Positions 1-5,427 of a stretch of 5,632 nucleotides of DNA are shown here, one piece after another (position 1 is the stretch's first letter; each line of letters opens with the position of its first letter). The position numbers were made by a program, and so were the translations under genes. Location of the stretch: NCBI GenBank assembly GCA_015485015.1, contig WFUK01000302.1:1-5632 (forward strand), given 5' to 3'. The stretch is from Paracoccaceae bacterium. GTDB lineage: Bacteria; Pseudomonadota; Alphaproteobacteria; Rhodobacterales; Rhodobacteraceae. The notes under the pieces are model-generated. The model searched no databases and was not told the origin of the DNA. It saw only the letters and a list, made by a program, of their open reading frames with translations.

Positions 1-358
1 GGCCTGCTGGCGGCGAGTGGAGAAGCTGGAGGCGTCGGGGGTGATCGAGGGCCGTGAGGTGATGATTGACCACCGCGCTATGGGTTATGCGGTGGAGGTT
101 TTCCTGCGCATCACGCTCGACAAAACCCAAAGTAATGCATTTGACGAATTCACACGGGCCGCGCGGAAGATACCGGAAGTTGGTGGCATTCAAACCCTGC
201 TTGGGCGGGTGGATATCCGCATGGATGTGCGGGCGCGGGATTTGGCGCATTATCAGGAAATATACAAAACGCGAATTTTGGAGCTGCCGCATATTAATGA
301 TGTGGAGGCGTTAATGCTGATTAGCGAGGTGAAAAGCACCGAGGCGCTGCCGATATGA
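1..358 (+). CDS. Lrp/AsnC family transcriptional regulator, 5'-truncated by window edge
   Basis: The reading frame is open from base 2 (residues ACWRRVEKLEASGVIEG) to a TGA at 356-358, so the gene begins outside the window; the internal GTG at 17 is not its true start. What remains is the end of the helix-turn-helix (the WRRVEKLEASGVI stretch matches the recognition helix and following turn of Lrp proteins) and the whole RAM/AsnC ligand-binding domain, with the hallmarks IPEV, a G.vDirm.V.ArDL block and a C-terminal ISEVKSTEALPI tail, which resembles the classic end of Lrp. Compared with a usual length of about 150 residues, roughly 35 N-terminal residues are missing. Family members bind DNA as dimers or octamers and respond to amino acids; the ligand and targets here cannot be read from sequence. 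The gene overlaps the next regulator by four bases, so the two are probably co-translated. Confidence 0.9.
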   Translation, partial: ACWRRVEKLEASGVIEGREVMIDHRAMGYAVEVFLRITLDKTQSNAFDEFTRAARKIPEVGGIQTLLGRVDIRMDVRARDLAHYQEIYKTRILELPHINDVEALMLISEVKSTEALPI

Positions 359-795
359 TGGAGCTGGATGAGAAAGACCACGCGATCCTGCGGGCTTTGC
401 GGGGCGATGGCGGGCTGAATGCTGGCGAGGTGGGCAAGGCTGTGGGGCTAACCCAGCCCTCGGCGTGGCGGCGGATCAGGCGGCTGGAGGAGGGCGGCGT
501 GATTACAGGGCGTCGCGTGCGGCTCAATAAAGCGGCGCTCGGCTTTGATGTGGTGGTTTATCTCGGGGTCAAGCTGGCGGCCAAGGGGCGGGTCAGCCTT
601 GAGGATTTTGAACGCGCTATTTGTGCGATCCCCGAGGTGCAACTGGTGCAGCATGTGCTTGGGGTGTATGATTACCGGATCAAAGTGGTGGCGAGGGATC
701 TTGGCGATTTTGAACGCATATTACGGCGGCGAATTATGACCCTGCCCGGGGTGGGGGAGGTCGAGAGCAATGTCATGCTTTCGGAAATAGGCTAG
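355..795 (+). CDS. Lrp/AsnC family transcriptional regulator
   Basis: This is a complete 146-residue protein with the standard Lrp/AsnC layout. The N-terminal winged helix-turn-helix covers about residues 4-50 (LDEKDHAILRAL, then GLTQPSAWRRIRRLEEGGVI). The RAM domain covers about 64-143, with IPEVQ near 92-96 and the GVYDYRIKVVARDL block near 103-116. The start at 355 forms an ATGA overlap with the stop of the upstream Lrp gene; a second ATG follows at 358, and a GAGG at 341-344 favours 355. Overlap and orientation suggest a two-gene operon. It is clearly a paralogue of the upstream gene over the RAM domain but ends at MLSEIG, without the KxTxxLP-like tail of its partner. It probably acts as a cytoplasmic DNA-binding regulator tuned by an amino acid or related metabolite, possibly as a hetero-oligomer with its neighbour (inference). 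The regulated genes are not identifiable here. Confidence 0.93.
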   Translation: MMELDEKDHAILRALRGDGGLNAGEVGKAVGLTQPSAWRRIRRLEEGGVITGRRVRLNKAALGFDVVVYLGVKLAAKGRVSLEDFERAICAIPEVQLVQHVLGVYDYRIKVVARDLGDFERILRRRIMTLPGVGEVESNVMLSEIG

Positions 796-804
796 AGGCC
801 TGAT

Positions 805-945
805 CCGCCGAGCGAAGCGAGGCCATGGCCCAAACGCGAGGATTTTTTGTGTAAGCAAAAAACCGGAGTGGAGGGGGCGACGTTGCTTATAGTTGCCTCC
901 GGCCCGTGCCTCGCTGCGCTCGGGGCGGCGCGGGGAGGTTTTGTT
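805..945. repeat. Structured convergent intergenic region with nested inverted repeats, probable terminator(s)
   Basis: This lies between the stop of the Lrp pair (795) and the stop of the oppositely oriented oxidoreductase gene (986). Arms at 805-823 (CCGCCGAGCGAAGCGAGGC) and 908-928 are reverse complements apart from one mismatch and a two-base bulge. Between them sit a 10-base palindrome GGCCATGGCC at 821-830 and a small hairpin, TTTTTTG at 843-849 with CAAAAAA at 856-862 around a six-base loop. A third possible stem pairs CCTCC near 897-900 with GGAGG near 934-938 and is followed by TTTTGTTT at 939-946, which looks like a rho-independent terminator for the Lrp operon. The position between convergent genes fits bidirectional termination. 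It could also be a dispersed intergenic repeat. I see no coding potential here. Confidence 0.45.
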
Positions 946-985
946 TAGGGAGAGGTCGTATGCGCGCCGCACTGAAATGGCGGCG

Positions 986-1941
986 CTAGATCGACACCAC
1001 AACCTTGCCGGTGGATTTGCGGTTTTTCAGCAGGTCGAGCGCTTCATTGGCCTGCGATAGCGGCAGAATATGGCTGACATGGGGCTTCAGTCCGTCATTT
1101 TCATAAATCTCAAATAACGCCTTGAAGCTCTCGGTCAGCTTTTCGGGGGCAAAAACCGTATAACCGCCCCAATAATAGCCGATCACGGTGATATTCTTTA
1201 CCAGCAGGATATTGGCGGGAATTTGCGGAATATCCCCCGAGGCAAACCCCAGCGGCAGGATGCGGGCCAGCGGGTTGCACGCTCGCAGCGCCGCTTTGAA
1301 TTGATCGCCGCCGACCGGATCATACACCACATCGGCCCCGCCGAGCGCCTTCACCACCTCGCGAATATCATCGGTCTCGCTATTGACCAGATGATCCGCC
1401 CCCGCCGCTTTGCAGATCTCCAGCTTTTTCTCCGAGCGCGCCACGGCGATTACCGTGGCCCCCATGCGCTTGCCCAGTTCCACCGCCGTTAGCCCTACGC
1501 CGCCCGATGCGCCCAGCACCAGCAGGGTTTCTCCCGCTTTCAGCGCCGCGCGCTCCAGCGCCAGATGGCTGGTGCCATAGGCCACCAGAAAGGCCGCGAC
1601 CTCAACGTGGCTCATGGCATCTGGCACCTCCACACAGCGATCCGCCGCGATGCAGGTATATTCCGCCAGCCCGCCCGCGCCGCCATATGCGCCGATGCGG
1701 GTGCCGACCTCGGGATGGCTCACCCCTTCGCCAAGCGCCTCTACCGTGCCGCAAATTTCCATGCCGGGGGTGAAGGGCAGCTCGAATTTCTCCTGATAGC
1801 GGCCTTCCACAATCAAAGTATCGCCAAGTTGATACCACAGGTATGCACCCGCACCAAAACCTCGCCCGCTGCCGGGCTGGGGCGGGGGATATCAACCATT
1901 TCCATAGGAGAACCGAGGGTATGAATTTGCATCGCGCGCAT
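986..1941 (-). pseudogene. NADPH:quinone oxidoreductase-like MDR protein, frameshifted near codon 41
   Basis: The minus-strand frame from ATG at 1941-1939 reads MRAMQIHTLGSPMEMVDIPR and on to RVHTCGINLA, then hits a TGA at 1815-1813. The continuation, from ...TLIVEGRYQEKFELPFTPGME to the TAG at 988-986, is in another frame. Restoring one base near 1820-1825 gives INLADTLIVEGRY, the expected join (family members have a N-F-A-D-x-L-like motif there), and a 318-residue protein, the normal length. It has a GroES-like N-terminal domain and a Rossmann domain with nucleotide-binding GASGGVG at about residues 144-150 of the rebuilt protein. The family (COG0604-type zinc-independent medium-chain dehydrogenases) reduces quinones or other enones with NADPH in the cytoplasm; the substrate is unknown. 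Apart from the single shift the gene shows no decay, so a sequencing error or very recent mutation is as likely as a true pseudogene. A downstream TTG/GTG start would remove the N-terminal strands of the catalytic domain. Confidence 0.85.
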
Positions 1942-2031
1942 GATGTTATCCTTCTATATGCTTTGTTTTGACGCGGGGTGCGATTAAAAGGCAAGCCTGA
2001 TCTTGCTTTGCGCTGAATATTTTTGTATGGG
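1942..2031. promoter_or_regulatory. Divergent promoter region between oxidoreductase gene and typA
   Basis: The two genes diverge, so both promoters should lie in this 153-base gap. On the plus strand TTGCTT at 2003-2008 and TATGGG at 2026-2031 are 17 bases apart and could be a weak sigma-70-type pair for typA. TTGACG at 1968-1973 is a better -35 box but has no good -10 at the right distance. On the minus strand TTGCCT (complement of 1989-1994) followed by a poor -10 is the best option for the oxidoreductase gene. These are pattern matches only. Confidence 0.3.
1949..1955 (-). promoter_or_regulatory. Ribosome-binding site of the oxidoreductase gene
   Basis: On the minus strand AGAAGGA lies seven bases upstream of the ATG at 1941. 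It supports that ATG, rather than the internal TTG at 1816, as the original start of the gene and therefore supports the frameshift reading. Confidence 0.6.
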
Positions 2032-2079
2032 AGCGGGGAACGGGGAGAGTCAGCCAAGGCTCGCCCCGCTATTTTTTTT
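2032..2079 (+). promoter_or_regulatory. Terminator-like hairpin in the typA leader
   Basis: AGCGGGG at 2032-2038 is the exact reverse complement of CCCCGCT at 2064-2070, and the 3' arm is followed by one A and eight T's (2072-2079). A second, competing 5' arm CGGGG at 2041-2045 can also pair with CCCCG at 2064-2068. The structure ends 15 bases before the typA ATG. No plus-strand gene lies upstream within this gap, so it is not an obvious terminator of a preceding gene; it may be an attenuator in the typA leader or a backstop against antisense-directed transcripts through the oxidoreductase gene. Confidence 0.4.
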
Positions 2080-2094
2080 GAAAAGGCCGGAATT

Positions 2095-3915
2095 ATGGAT
2101 TTGCGAAACGTCGCGATTATTGCCCACGTGGATCACGGGAAAACCACCCTTGTGGATGAAATGCTGAAACAGTCGGGGATCTACCGCGATAACGAGGCGA
2201 CAACCGAGCGCGCGATGGACAGCAATGACCTCGAGCGCGAGCGCGGCATTACCATTTTGGCCAAGGCGACCTCGATTGAATGGAAAGGCACGCGCATCAA
2301 TATAGTAGACACCCCCGGCCACGCCGATTTTGGCGGCGAGGTGGAACGCATTCTTTCGATGGTGGATGGTGTGGTGCTGCTGGTGGATGCCGCCGAAGGC
2401 CCGATGCCGCAAACCAAATTCGTGACCGCCAAGGCGCTGGCGCTGGGGCTTAATCCGATTGTGGTGATCAACAAGGTGGATAAGCCCGACGGCGAGCCGG
2501 ATGCCGCACATGATAAATGCTTTGATCTATTTGCCAATCTGGACGCCAATGATGCGCAGCTTGATTTCCCGATGCTGTTTGCCTCGGGTCGGGCTGGCTG
2601 GGCGGATAAAGAGCTGAACGGCTCCCGCGAAAATCTTGATGATTTGTTTGACATGATCCTCGACCATGTGCCGGCACCCAAGCAAATAGAGCATAAAGAC
2701 GAGCCTTTCCGTATGCTGGCCACCACCCTTGGCGGCGATGCCTTTTTGGGCCGTATCCTTACGGGGCGGGTTGAATCCGGTGTGGCTAAAGCCGGCGACC
2801 AAATCAAGGCGATGAGCCGCGACGGGAGCCTGATCGAGAATTTCCGCATTACCAAGGTTTTGGCCTATCGCGGGCTGGAGCAGGTGGGCATCGATGCGGC
2901 AGAAGCCGGTGATATCGTATCGATTGCGGGCATGACCAAAGCCACGGTGGCCGATACTTTGAGCGATAAATTGGTGGAAGAGGCCATTCCGGCCCAGCCA
3001 ATTGATCCGCCGACCATTACCGTAACCTTTGGCATTAATACCTCGCCTTTGGCGGGCCGCGATGGGGATAAGGTGCAAAGTCGGGTGATCCGCGATCGTC
3101 TGATGAAAGAAGCCGAATCCAACGTGGCGATCAAGGTGTCCGATAGCGAAGGCGGTGACGCTTTTGAGGTGGCTGGCCGTGGCGAGCTGCAAATGGGCGT
3201 GCTGATCGAAAACATGCGCCGCGAAGGCTTCGAGCTTTCGATCTCGCGCCCCCGGGTGCTGTTTCGCACAATTGACGGTGTGAAAATGGAGCCGATCGAG
3301 GAAGCCACGATCGACGTGGATGACGAATATACCGGCGCGGTGATCGAAAAGCTGACCCAGCGCAAGGGTGAAGTGATCGAGATGCGCCCCGGCGGCGCAG
3401 GCAAAACCCGCATCATCGCCCATGTGCCATCGCGCGGGCTAATCGGCTATCACGGCCAGTTCCTGACCGATACCCGCGGCACCGGTGTGATTAACCGCGT
3501 GTTTCATGATTGGGCGCCGTTCAAGGGCAAGATCGAAGGCCGCCGCGCGGGCGTGCTGATCTCGATGGAGGATGGCAGCTCGGTGCCATATGCGATTTTC
3601 AACCTTGAGGACCGTGGCAAGTTCTTTATCGGGGCGCAAGAGCAGGTGTATCAGGGCATGATCATTGGCGAGCATAACCGCCCGAATGATCTTGAAGTGA
3701 ACCCGCTGAAAGGCAAAAAACTGAGCAACGTGCGGGCGAGCGGCAAGGATGATGCGGTAACGCTGACCACCCCCGTGCGCATGAGCCTGGAAGAAGCGAT
3801 CGCCTATATCGATAATGACGAGTTGGTTGAGGTGACGCCAAACAGCATTCGTATGCGTAAGCGTCATCTGGATCCGGTTGAGCGCAAGCGCGCCTCCAAA
3901 ACCATCGAGGGCTAG
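2095..3915 (+). CDS. typA: Ribosome-associated translational GTPase TypA/BipA
   Basis: The protein has 606 residues, the usual length for TypA/BipA, an EF-G-like GTPase that binds the 70S ribosome and is involved in stress and low-temperature growth and in ribosome assembly in other bacteria. All G motifs are visible: G1 AHVDHGKTT at 10-18, G2 RGITI at about 50-54, G3 DTPGH at 72-76, G4 NKVD at 126-129 and G5 SGRAG at about 164-168. A beta-barrel domain II follows, then EF-G-like domains III and V ([36 protein letters not shown]), and the TypA-specific C-terminal domain ([19 protein letters not shown] onward, ending in RKRHLD). The start at 2095 was chosen because the family begins [15 protein letters not shown]; the in-frame ATG at 2023 would add 24 residues encoded by the leader hairpin and T-run. 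AAAAGG at 2081-2086 is a plausible ribosome-binding site. The gene is intact and seems monocistronic. Confidence 0.98.
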   Translation: MDLRNVAIIAHVDHGKTTLVDEMLKQSGIYRDNEATTERAMDSNDLERERGITILAKATSIEWKGTRINIVDTPGHADFGGEVERILSMVDGVVLLVDAAEGPMPQTKFVTAKALALGLNPIVVINKVDKPDGEPDAAHDKCFDLFANLDANDAQLDFPMLFASGRAGWADKELNGSRENLDDLFDMILDHVPAPKQIEHKDEPFRMLATTLGGDAFLGRILTGRVESGVAKAGDQIKAMSRDGSLIENFRITKVLAYRGLEQVGIDAAEAGDIVSIAGMTKATVADTLSDKLVEEAIPAQPIDPPTITVTFGINTSPLAGRDGDKVQSRVIRDRLMKEAESNVAIKVSDSEGGDAFEVAGRGELQMGVLIENMRREGFELSISRPRVLFRTIDGVKMEPIEEATIDVDDEYTGAVIEKLTQRKGEVIEMRPGGAGKTRIIAHVPSRGLIGYHGQFLTDTRGTGVINRVFHDWAPFKGKIEGRRAGVLISMEDGSSVPYAIFNLEDRGKFFIGAQEQVYQGMIIGEHNRPNDLEVNPLKGKKLSNVRASGKDDAVTLTTPVRMSLEEAIAYIDNDELVEVTPNSIRMRKRHLDPVERKRASKTIEG

Positions 3916-3927
3916 TGATTCGTTAGC

Positions 3928-3966
3928 ATCTGGGCGTGGTTTGCAAAATGCAAAACACGCCCAGAT
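3928..3966 (+). terminator. Strong hairpin after typA, probable transcription end or mRNA 3' stabiliser
   Basis: Arms at 3928-3944 and 3950-3966 are 17 bases each with one mismatch and a five-base loop (AAAAT); the outer ten bases, ATCTGGGCGT with ACGCCCAGAT, pair perfectly. It begins 13 bases after the typA stop. It lacks a T-run on its 3' side, so it does not fit the classic intrinsic terminator exactly; it may still stop polymerase, protect the mRNA end, or act as a protein-binding palindrome. Confidence 0.55.
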
Positions 3967-4025
3967 TGCAACGCTGGTGCATTCGCATTTTGCAATTTCC
4001 CGTAGGTTGTCTTGCGCTGCAATTA
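3940..4025. promoter_or_regulatory. Cluster of TTTGCAA-type sites upstream of the XRE gene
   Basis: TTTGCAAA occurs at 3940-3947 and TGCAAAA at 3949-3955. The 11-mer TTGCAAAATGC at 3941-3951 recurs inverted as GCATTTTGCAA at 3985-3995, and a further CTGCAATT lies at 4018-4025. TTTGCAAA-like sites are known operators of some XRE-type regulators such as RamB, PrpR and PccR, although those proteins are much longer than the one encoded here. The first two copies lie inside the post-typA hairpin, so RNA structure is an equally good explanation. Confidence 0.3.
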
Positions 4026-4040
4026 TTACAAAGCTATACT
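4012..4040 (+). promoter_or_regulatory. Candidate sigma-70-type promoter between typA and the XRE gene
   Basis: TTGCGC at 4012-4017 and TATACT at 4035-4040 are separated by 17 bases, the ideal spacing. It would start RNA near 4047, leaving a leader of about 120 bases before the XRE gene. A second -10-like TATACT at 4128-4133 is nearer the gene but has no clear -35 box. Either or both could drive the regulator. Confidence 0.45.
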
Positions 4041-4072
4041 TTTCCTTGTATTTACAGGGTTTTGCACGCCTC

Positions 4073-4103
4073 CGCGATTTTCCGCCCATTATCGTGATTT
4101 TTT
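4073..4103 (+). terminator. Weak hairpin with T-run in the XRE leader
   Basis: CGCGAT at 4073-4078 can pair with ATCGTG at 4091-4096 (one G-U pair) across a 12-base loop, followed by an A and six T's at 4098-4103. Together with the promoter at 4012-4040 this could end a short RNA or attenuate transcription into the XRE gene. The stem is short, so this is a weak call. Confidence 0.25.
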
Positions 4104-4165
4104 CGTGAATTCGGTGCCGTAATTGCATATACTCAGCATAGTCAAACTTATCGGAGTTAATAAAG

Positions 4166-4558
4166 ATGAAACACCCTGTAGATGTGCATGTTGGAAAACG
4201 CGTTCGGCATCGTCGCTGGATGGTGGGCATGACCCAGCAGCAGCTTGGTGAAGCTGTGGGCATTAAATTCCAGCAAATCCAGAAATACGAAACCGGCATG
4301 AACCGCGTGAGCGCCTCTCGTCTTTGGGATATCGCAACGGCGCTGGATGTGGATGTGCGGTTTTTCTTTGAGGGTATCGAAGAGGGCGTAACGGATTCCG
4401 CCCCCGAAGAGGCCGCGCCGGCAAGCGGCAAGAAAATGCAAGGCGATCTGCTGGCTGATAAAGAAGCGCTGGAACTGGTGCGCTCCTATTATGCCATCCC
4501 CGAGAATCAGCGCCGTAAGCTGTTTGATCTGGCCCGCGTGCTGAGCGATGTAGCTTAG
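4166..4558 (+). CDS. PraR-like XRE family transcriptional regulator
   Basis: The gene encodes 130 residues. An XRE/Cro-type helix-turn-helix domain spans about residues 9-69: VGKRVRHRRWMVGMTQQQLGEAVG, then the recognition helix region IKFQQIQKYETGMNRVSASRL, then IATALDVDVRFFFEG. A less conserved acidic linker (about 70-90) precedes a C-terminal helical part with LVRSYYAIPENQRRKLFDLARVL (about 104-126). The opening PVDVHVG and the FQQIQKYE and FFFE motifs are typical of the alphaproteobacterial PraR/PhrR-like regulators, which in rhizobia repress genes linked to surface attachment, storage or stress; the targets here are unknown. CGGAG at 4152-4156 is the ribosome-binding site, nine bases before the ATG. 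The gene ends 38 bases before a clear intrinsic terminator. Promoter-like elements and repeats upstream suggest that it may regulate itself (inference). Confidence 0.9.
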   Translation: MKHPVDVHVGKRVRHRRWMVGMTQQQLGEAVGIKFQQIQKYETGMNRVSASRLWDIATALDVDVRFFFEGIEEGVTDSAPEEAAPASGKKMQGDLLADKEALELVRSYYAIPENQRRKLFDLARVLSDVA

Positions 4559-4596
4559 GCGTTCCGTCGCATTGACCCAAGGCTCAAAACATGAAA

Positions 4597-4626
4597 CCTC
4601 TGCCTCAAACAGGCGGAGGTTTTTTT
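4597..4626 (+). terminator. Intrinsic terminator of the XRE gene, overlapping the hisN ribosome-binding site
   Basis: CCTCTGCCT (4597-4605) pairs over all nine bases with AGGCGGAGG (4611-4619), one pair being G-U, around a five-base CAAAC loop, followed by seven T's (4620-4626). The AAA at 4594-4596 can lengthen the stem by pairing with the first T's. This is a textbook rho-independent terminator 38 bases after the XRE stop. It ends exactly at the ATG of the next gene. Confidence 0.85.
4614..4619 (+). promoter_or_regulatory. hisN: Shine-Dalgarno of hisN within the terminator stem
   Basis: The 3' arm of the terminator contains CGGAGG, a strong match to the anti-Shine-Dalgarno sequence, seven bases upstream of the ATG at 4627. 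When the hairpin forms, this site is paired and would be hidden from the ribosome. The site decides the start: the in-frame ATG at 4591 has no comparable site and would add 12 residues encoded by the hairpin itself. Confidence 0.7.
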
Positions 4627-5427
4627 ATGCAATTCACCCAACCCCAACAGCAAGCCTTGCAGGCCGTGGCCTGCGAGATGGCCGAGGCGGCGCGGGCGGT
4701 CACGCTCAAATATTTCCGCAAGCCTGCATTGGCGGTGGATAATAAAGAGGCGGGCGGCTTTGACCCTGTCACCATCGCGGATCGCGAGGCCGAGCAAGCC
4801 ATGCGCGCGGTGCTGGCCAAGCGCCGGCCCGGGGATGCGATATTTGGTGAGGAATTTGGCAAAACTGCGGGCATTTCGGGCCTCACTTGGGTGCTGGACC
4901 CGATTGACGGCACCCGCGCCTTTATCAGCGGCGCGCCGACATGGGGCGTGCTGATCGGGCTGGATGCGGGGCAGGGACCGGTGCTGGGCGTGATTGACCA
5001 GCCCTTTACCGGCGAGCGTTTTATCGGTGGTTTTGGCGCGGCTAGCTGGCAGCGGGGCGGCGAGAAAACCCCCTTGAAGGTGCGGGCCTGCGCGGCGCTA
5101 TCCGATGCGACCCTGATGGCGACCTTTCCCAATATTGGCAACGAGGCCGAAAGCGCCGGCTTTGATGCGGTTTCGGCGGAATGCAAACTGACCCGATACG
5201 GCATTGATTGCTACGCCTATGCCCTGCTGGCCATGGGGCAAATCGATCTGGTGATCGAGGCGGGGCTGAACGCCTATGATGTGCAAGGCCCGATTGGCGT
5301 GGTGCAGGGCGCGGGCGGGATTGTGACGGATTGGCAAGGCGGACCAGCCCATAATGGCGGACAGGTTATCGCAGCGGGGGATGCGCGTCTGCATGAAGCG
5401 GCGCTGGAAATCCTAAATCGCGGTTAA
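4627..5427 (+). CDS. hisN: Histidinol-phosphatase, inositol monophosphatase family
   Basis: The 266-residue protein belongs to the Mg2+-dependent, Li+-sensitive phosphatase fold. The metal-binding motifs are all visible: FDPVTIADREAE at about 45-56, GEEFG at 74-78, DPIDGTRAFISGAPTWG at 91-107, and near the C-terminus LNAYDVQGP with D218 followed by GAGGIVTDW at 228-236. The RAFISG variant after DPIDGT, and the FDPVTIADREAE block, are typical of the HisN-type histidinol-phosphatases that convert L-histidinol phosphate to histidinol in many alphaproteobacteria and actinobacteria. Inositol-1-phosphatase or another sugar-phosphate activity cannot be excluded. It is cytoplasmic, with no signal peptide. 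No his genes are adjacent, which is common for hisN. No good promoter is visible between 4559 and 4627, so expression may depend on read-through from the XRE gene. Its last 15 bases overlap the convergent cobS end. Confidence 0.9.
   Translation: MQFTQPQQQALQAVACEMAEAARAVTLKYFRKPALAVDNKEAGGFDPVTIADREAEQAMRAVLAKRRPGDAIFGEEFGKTAGISGLTWVLDPIDGTRAFISGAPTWGVLIGLDAGQGPVLGVIDQPFTGERFIGGFGAASWQRGGEKTPLKVRACAALSDATLMATFPNIGNEAESAGFDAVSAECKLTRYGIDCYAYALLAMGQIDLVIEAGLNAYDVQGPIGVVQGAGGIVTDWQGGPAHNGGQVIAAGDARLHEAALEILNRG

Noticed and set aside
1602..2057. 151-residue minus-strand open frame across the oxidoreductase start
   Set aside because: It is out of frame with both halves of the oxidoreductase and crosses the divergent promoter region; no domain is seen. 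The frameshifted gene explains this stretch better.
2023..2094. 24-residue N-terminal extension of TypA from the ATG at 2023
   Set aside because: The extension is encoded by the hairpin and T-run of the leader and is not part of the family, which starts at MDLRN-like sequences.
2527..3423. Long open frame of 298 residues on the minus strand inside typA
   Set aside because: It is antisense to highly conserved TypA coding sequence, is rich in His and Ala as expected of a shadow frame, and shows no recognisable domain or ribosome-binding site.
3439..4431. 330-residue minus-strand open frame spanning the typA end, the intergenic gap and the XRE gene
   Set aside because: It runs antisense through two well-supported genes and a hairpin; the composition is that of a shadow frame and no family is recognisable.
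4591..4626. Upstream in-frame ATG for hisN adding MKPLPQTGGGFF
   Set aside because: These residues are encoded by the terminator stem and T-run, there is no good ribosome-binding site before 4591, and the ATG at 4627 has a strong one.
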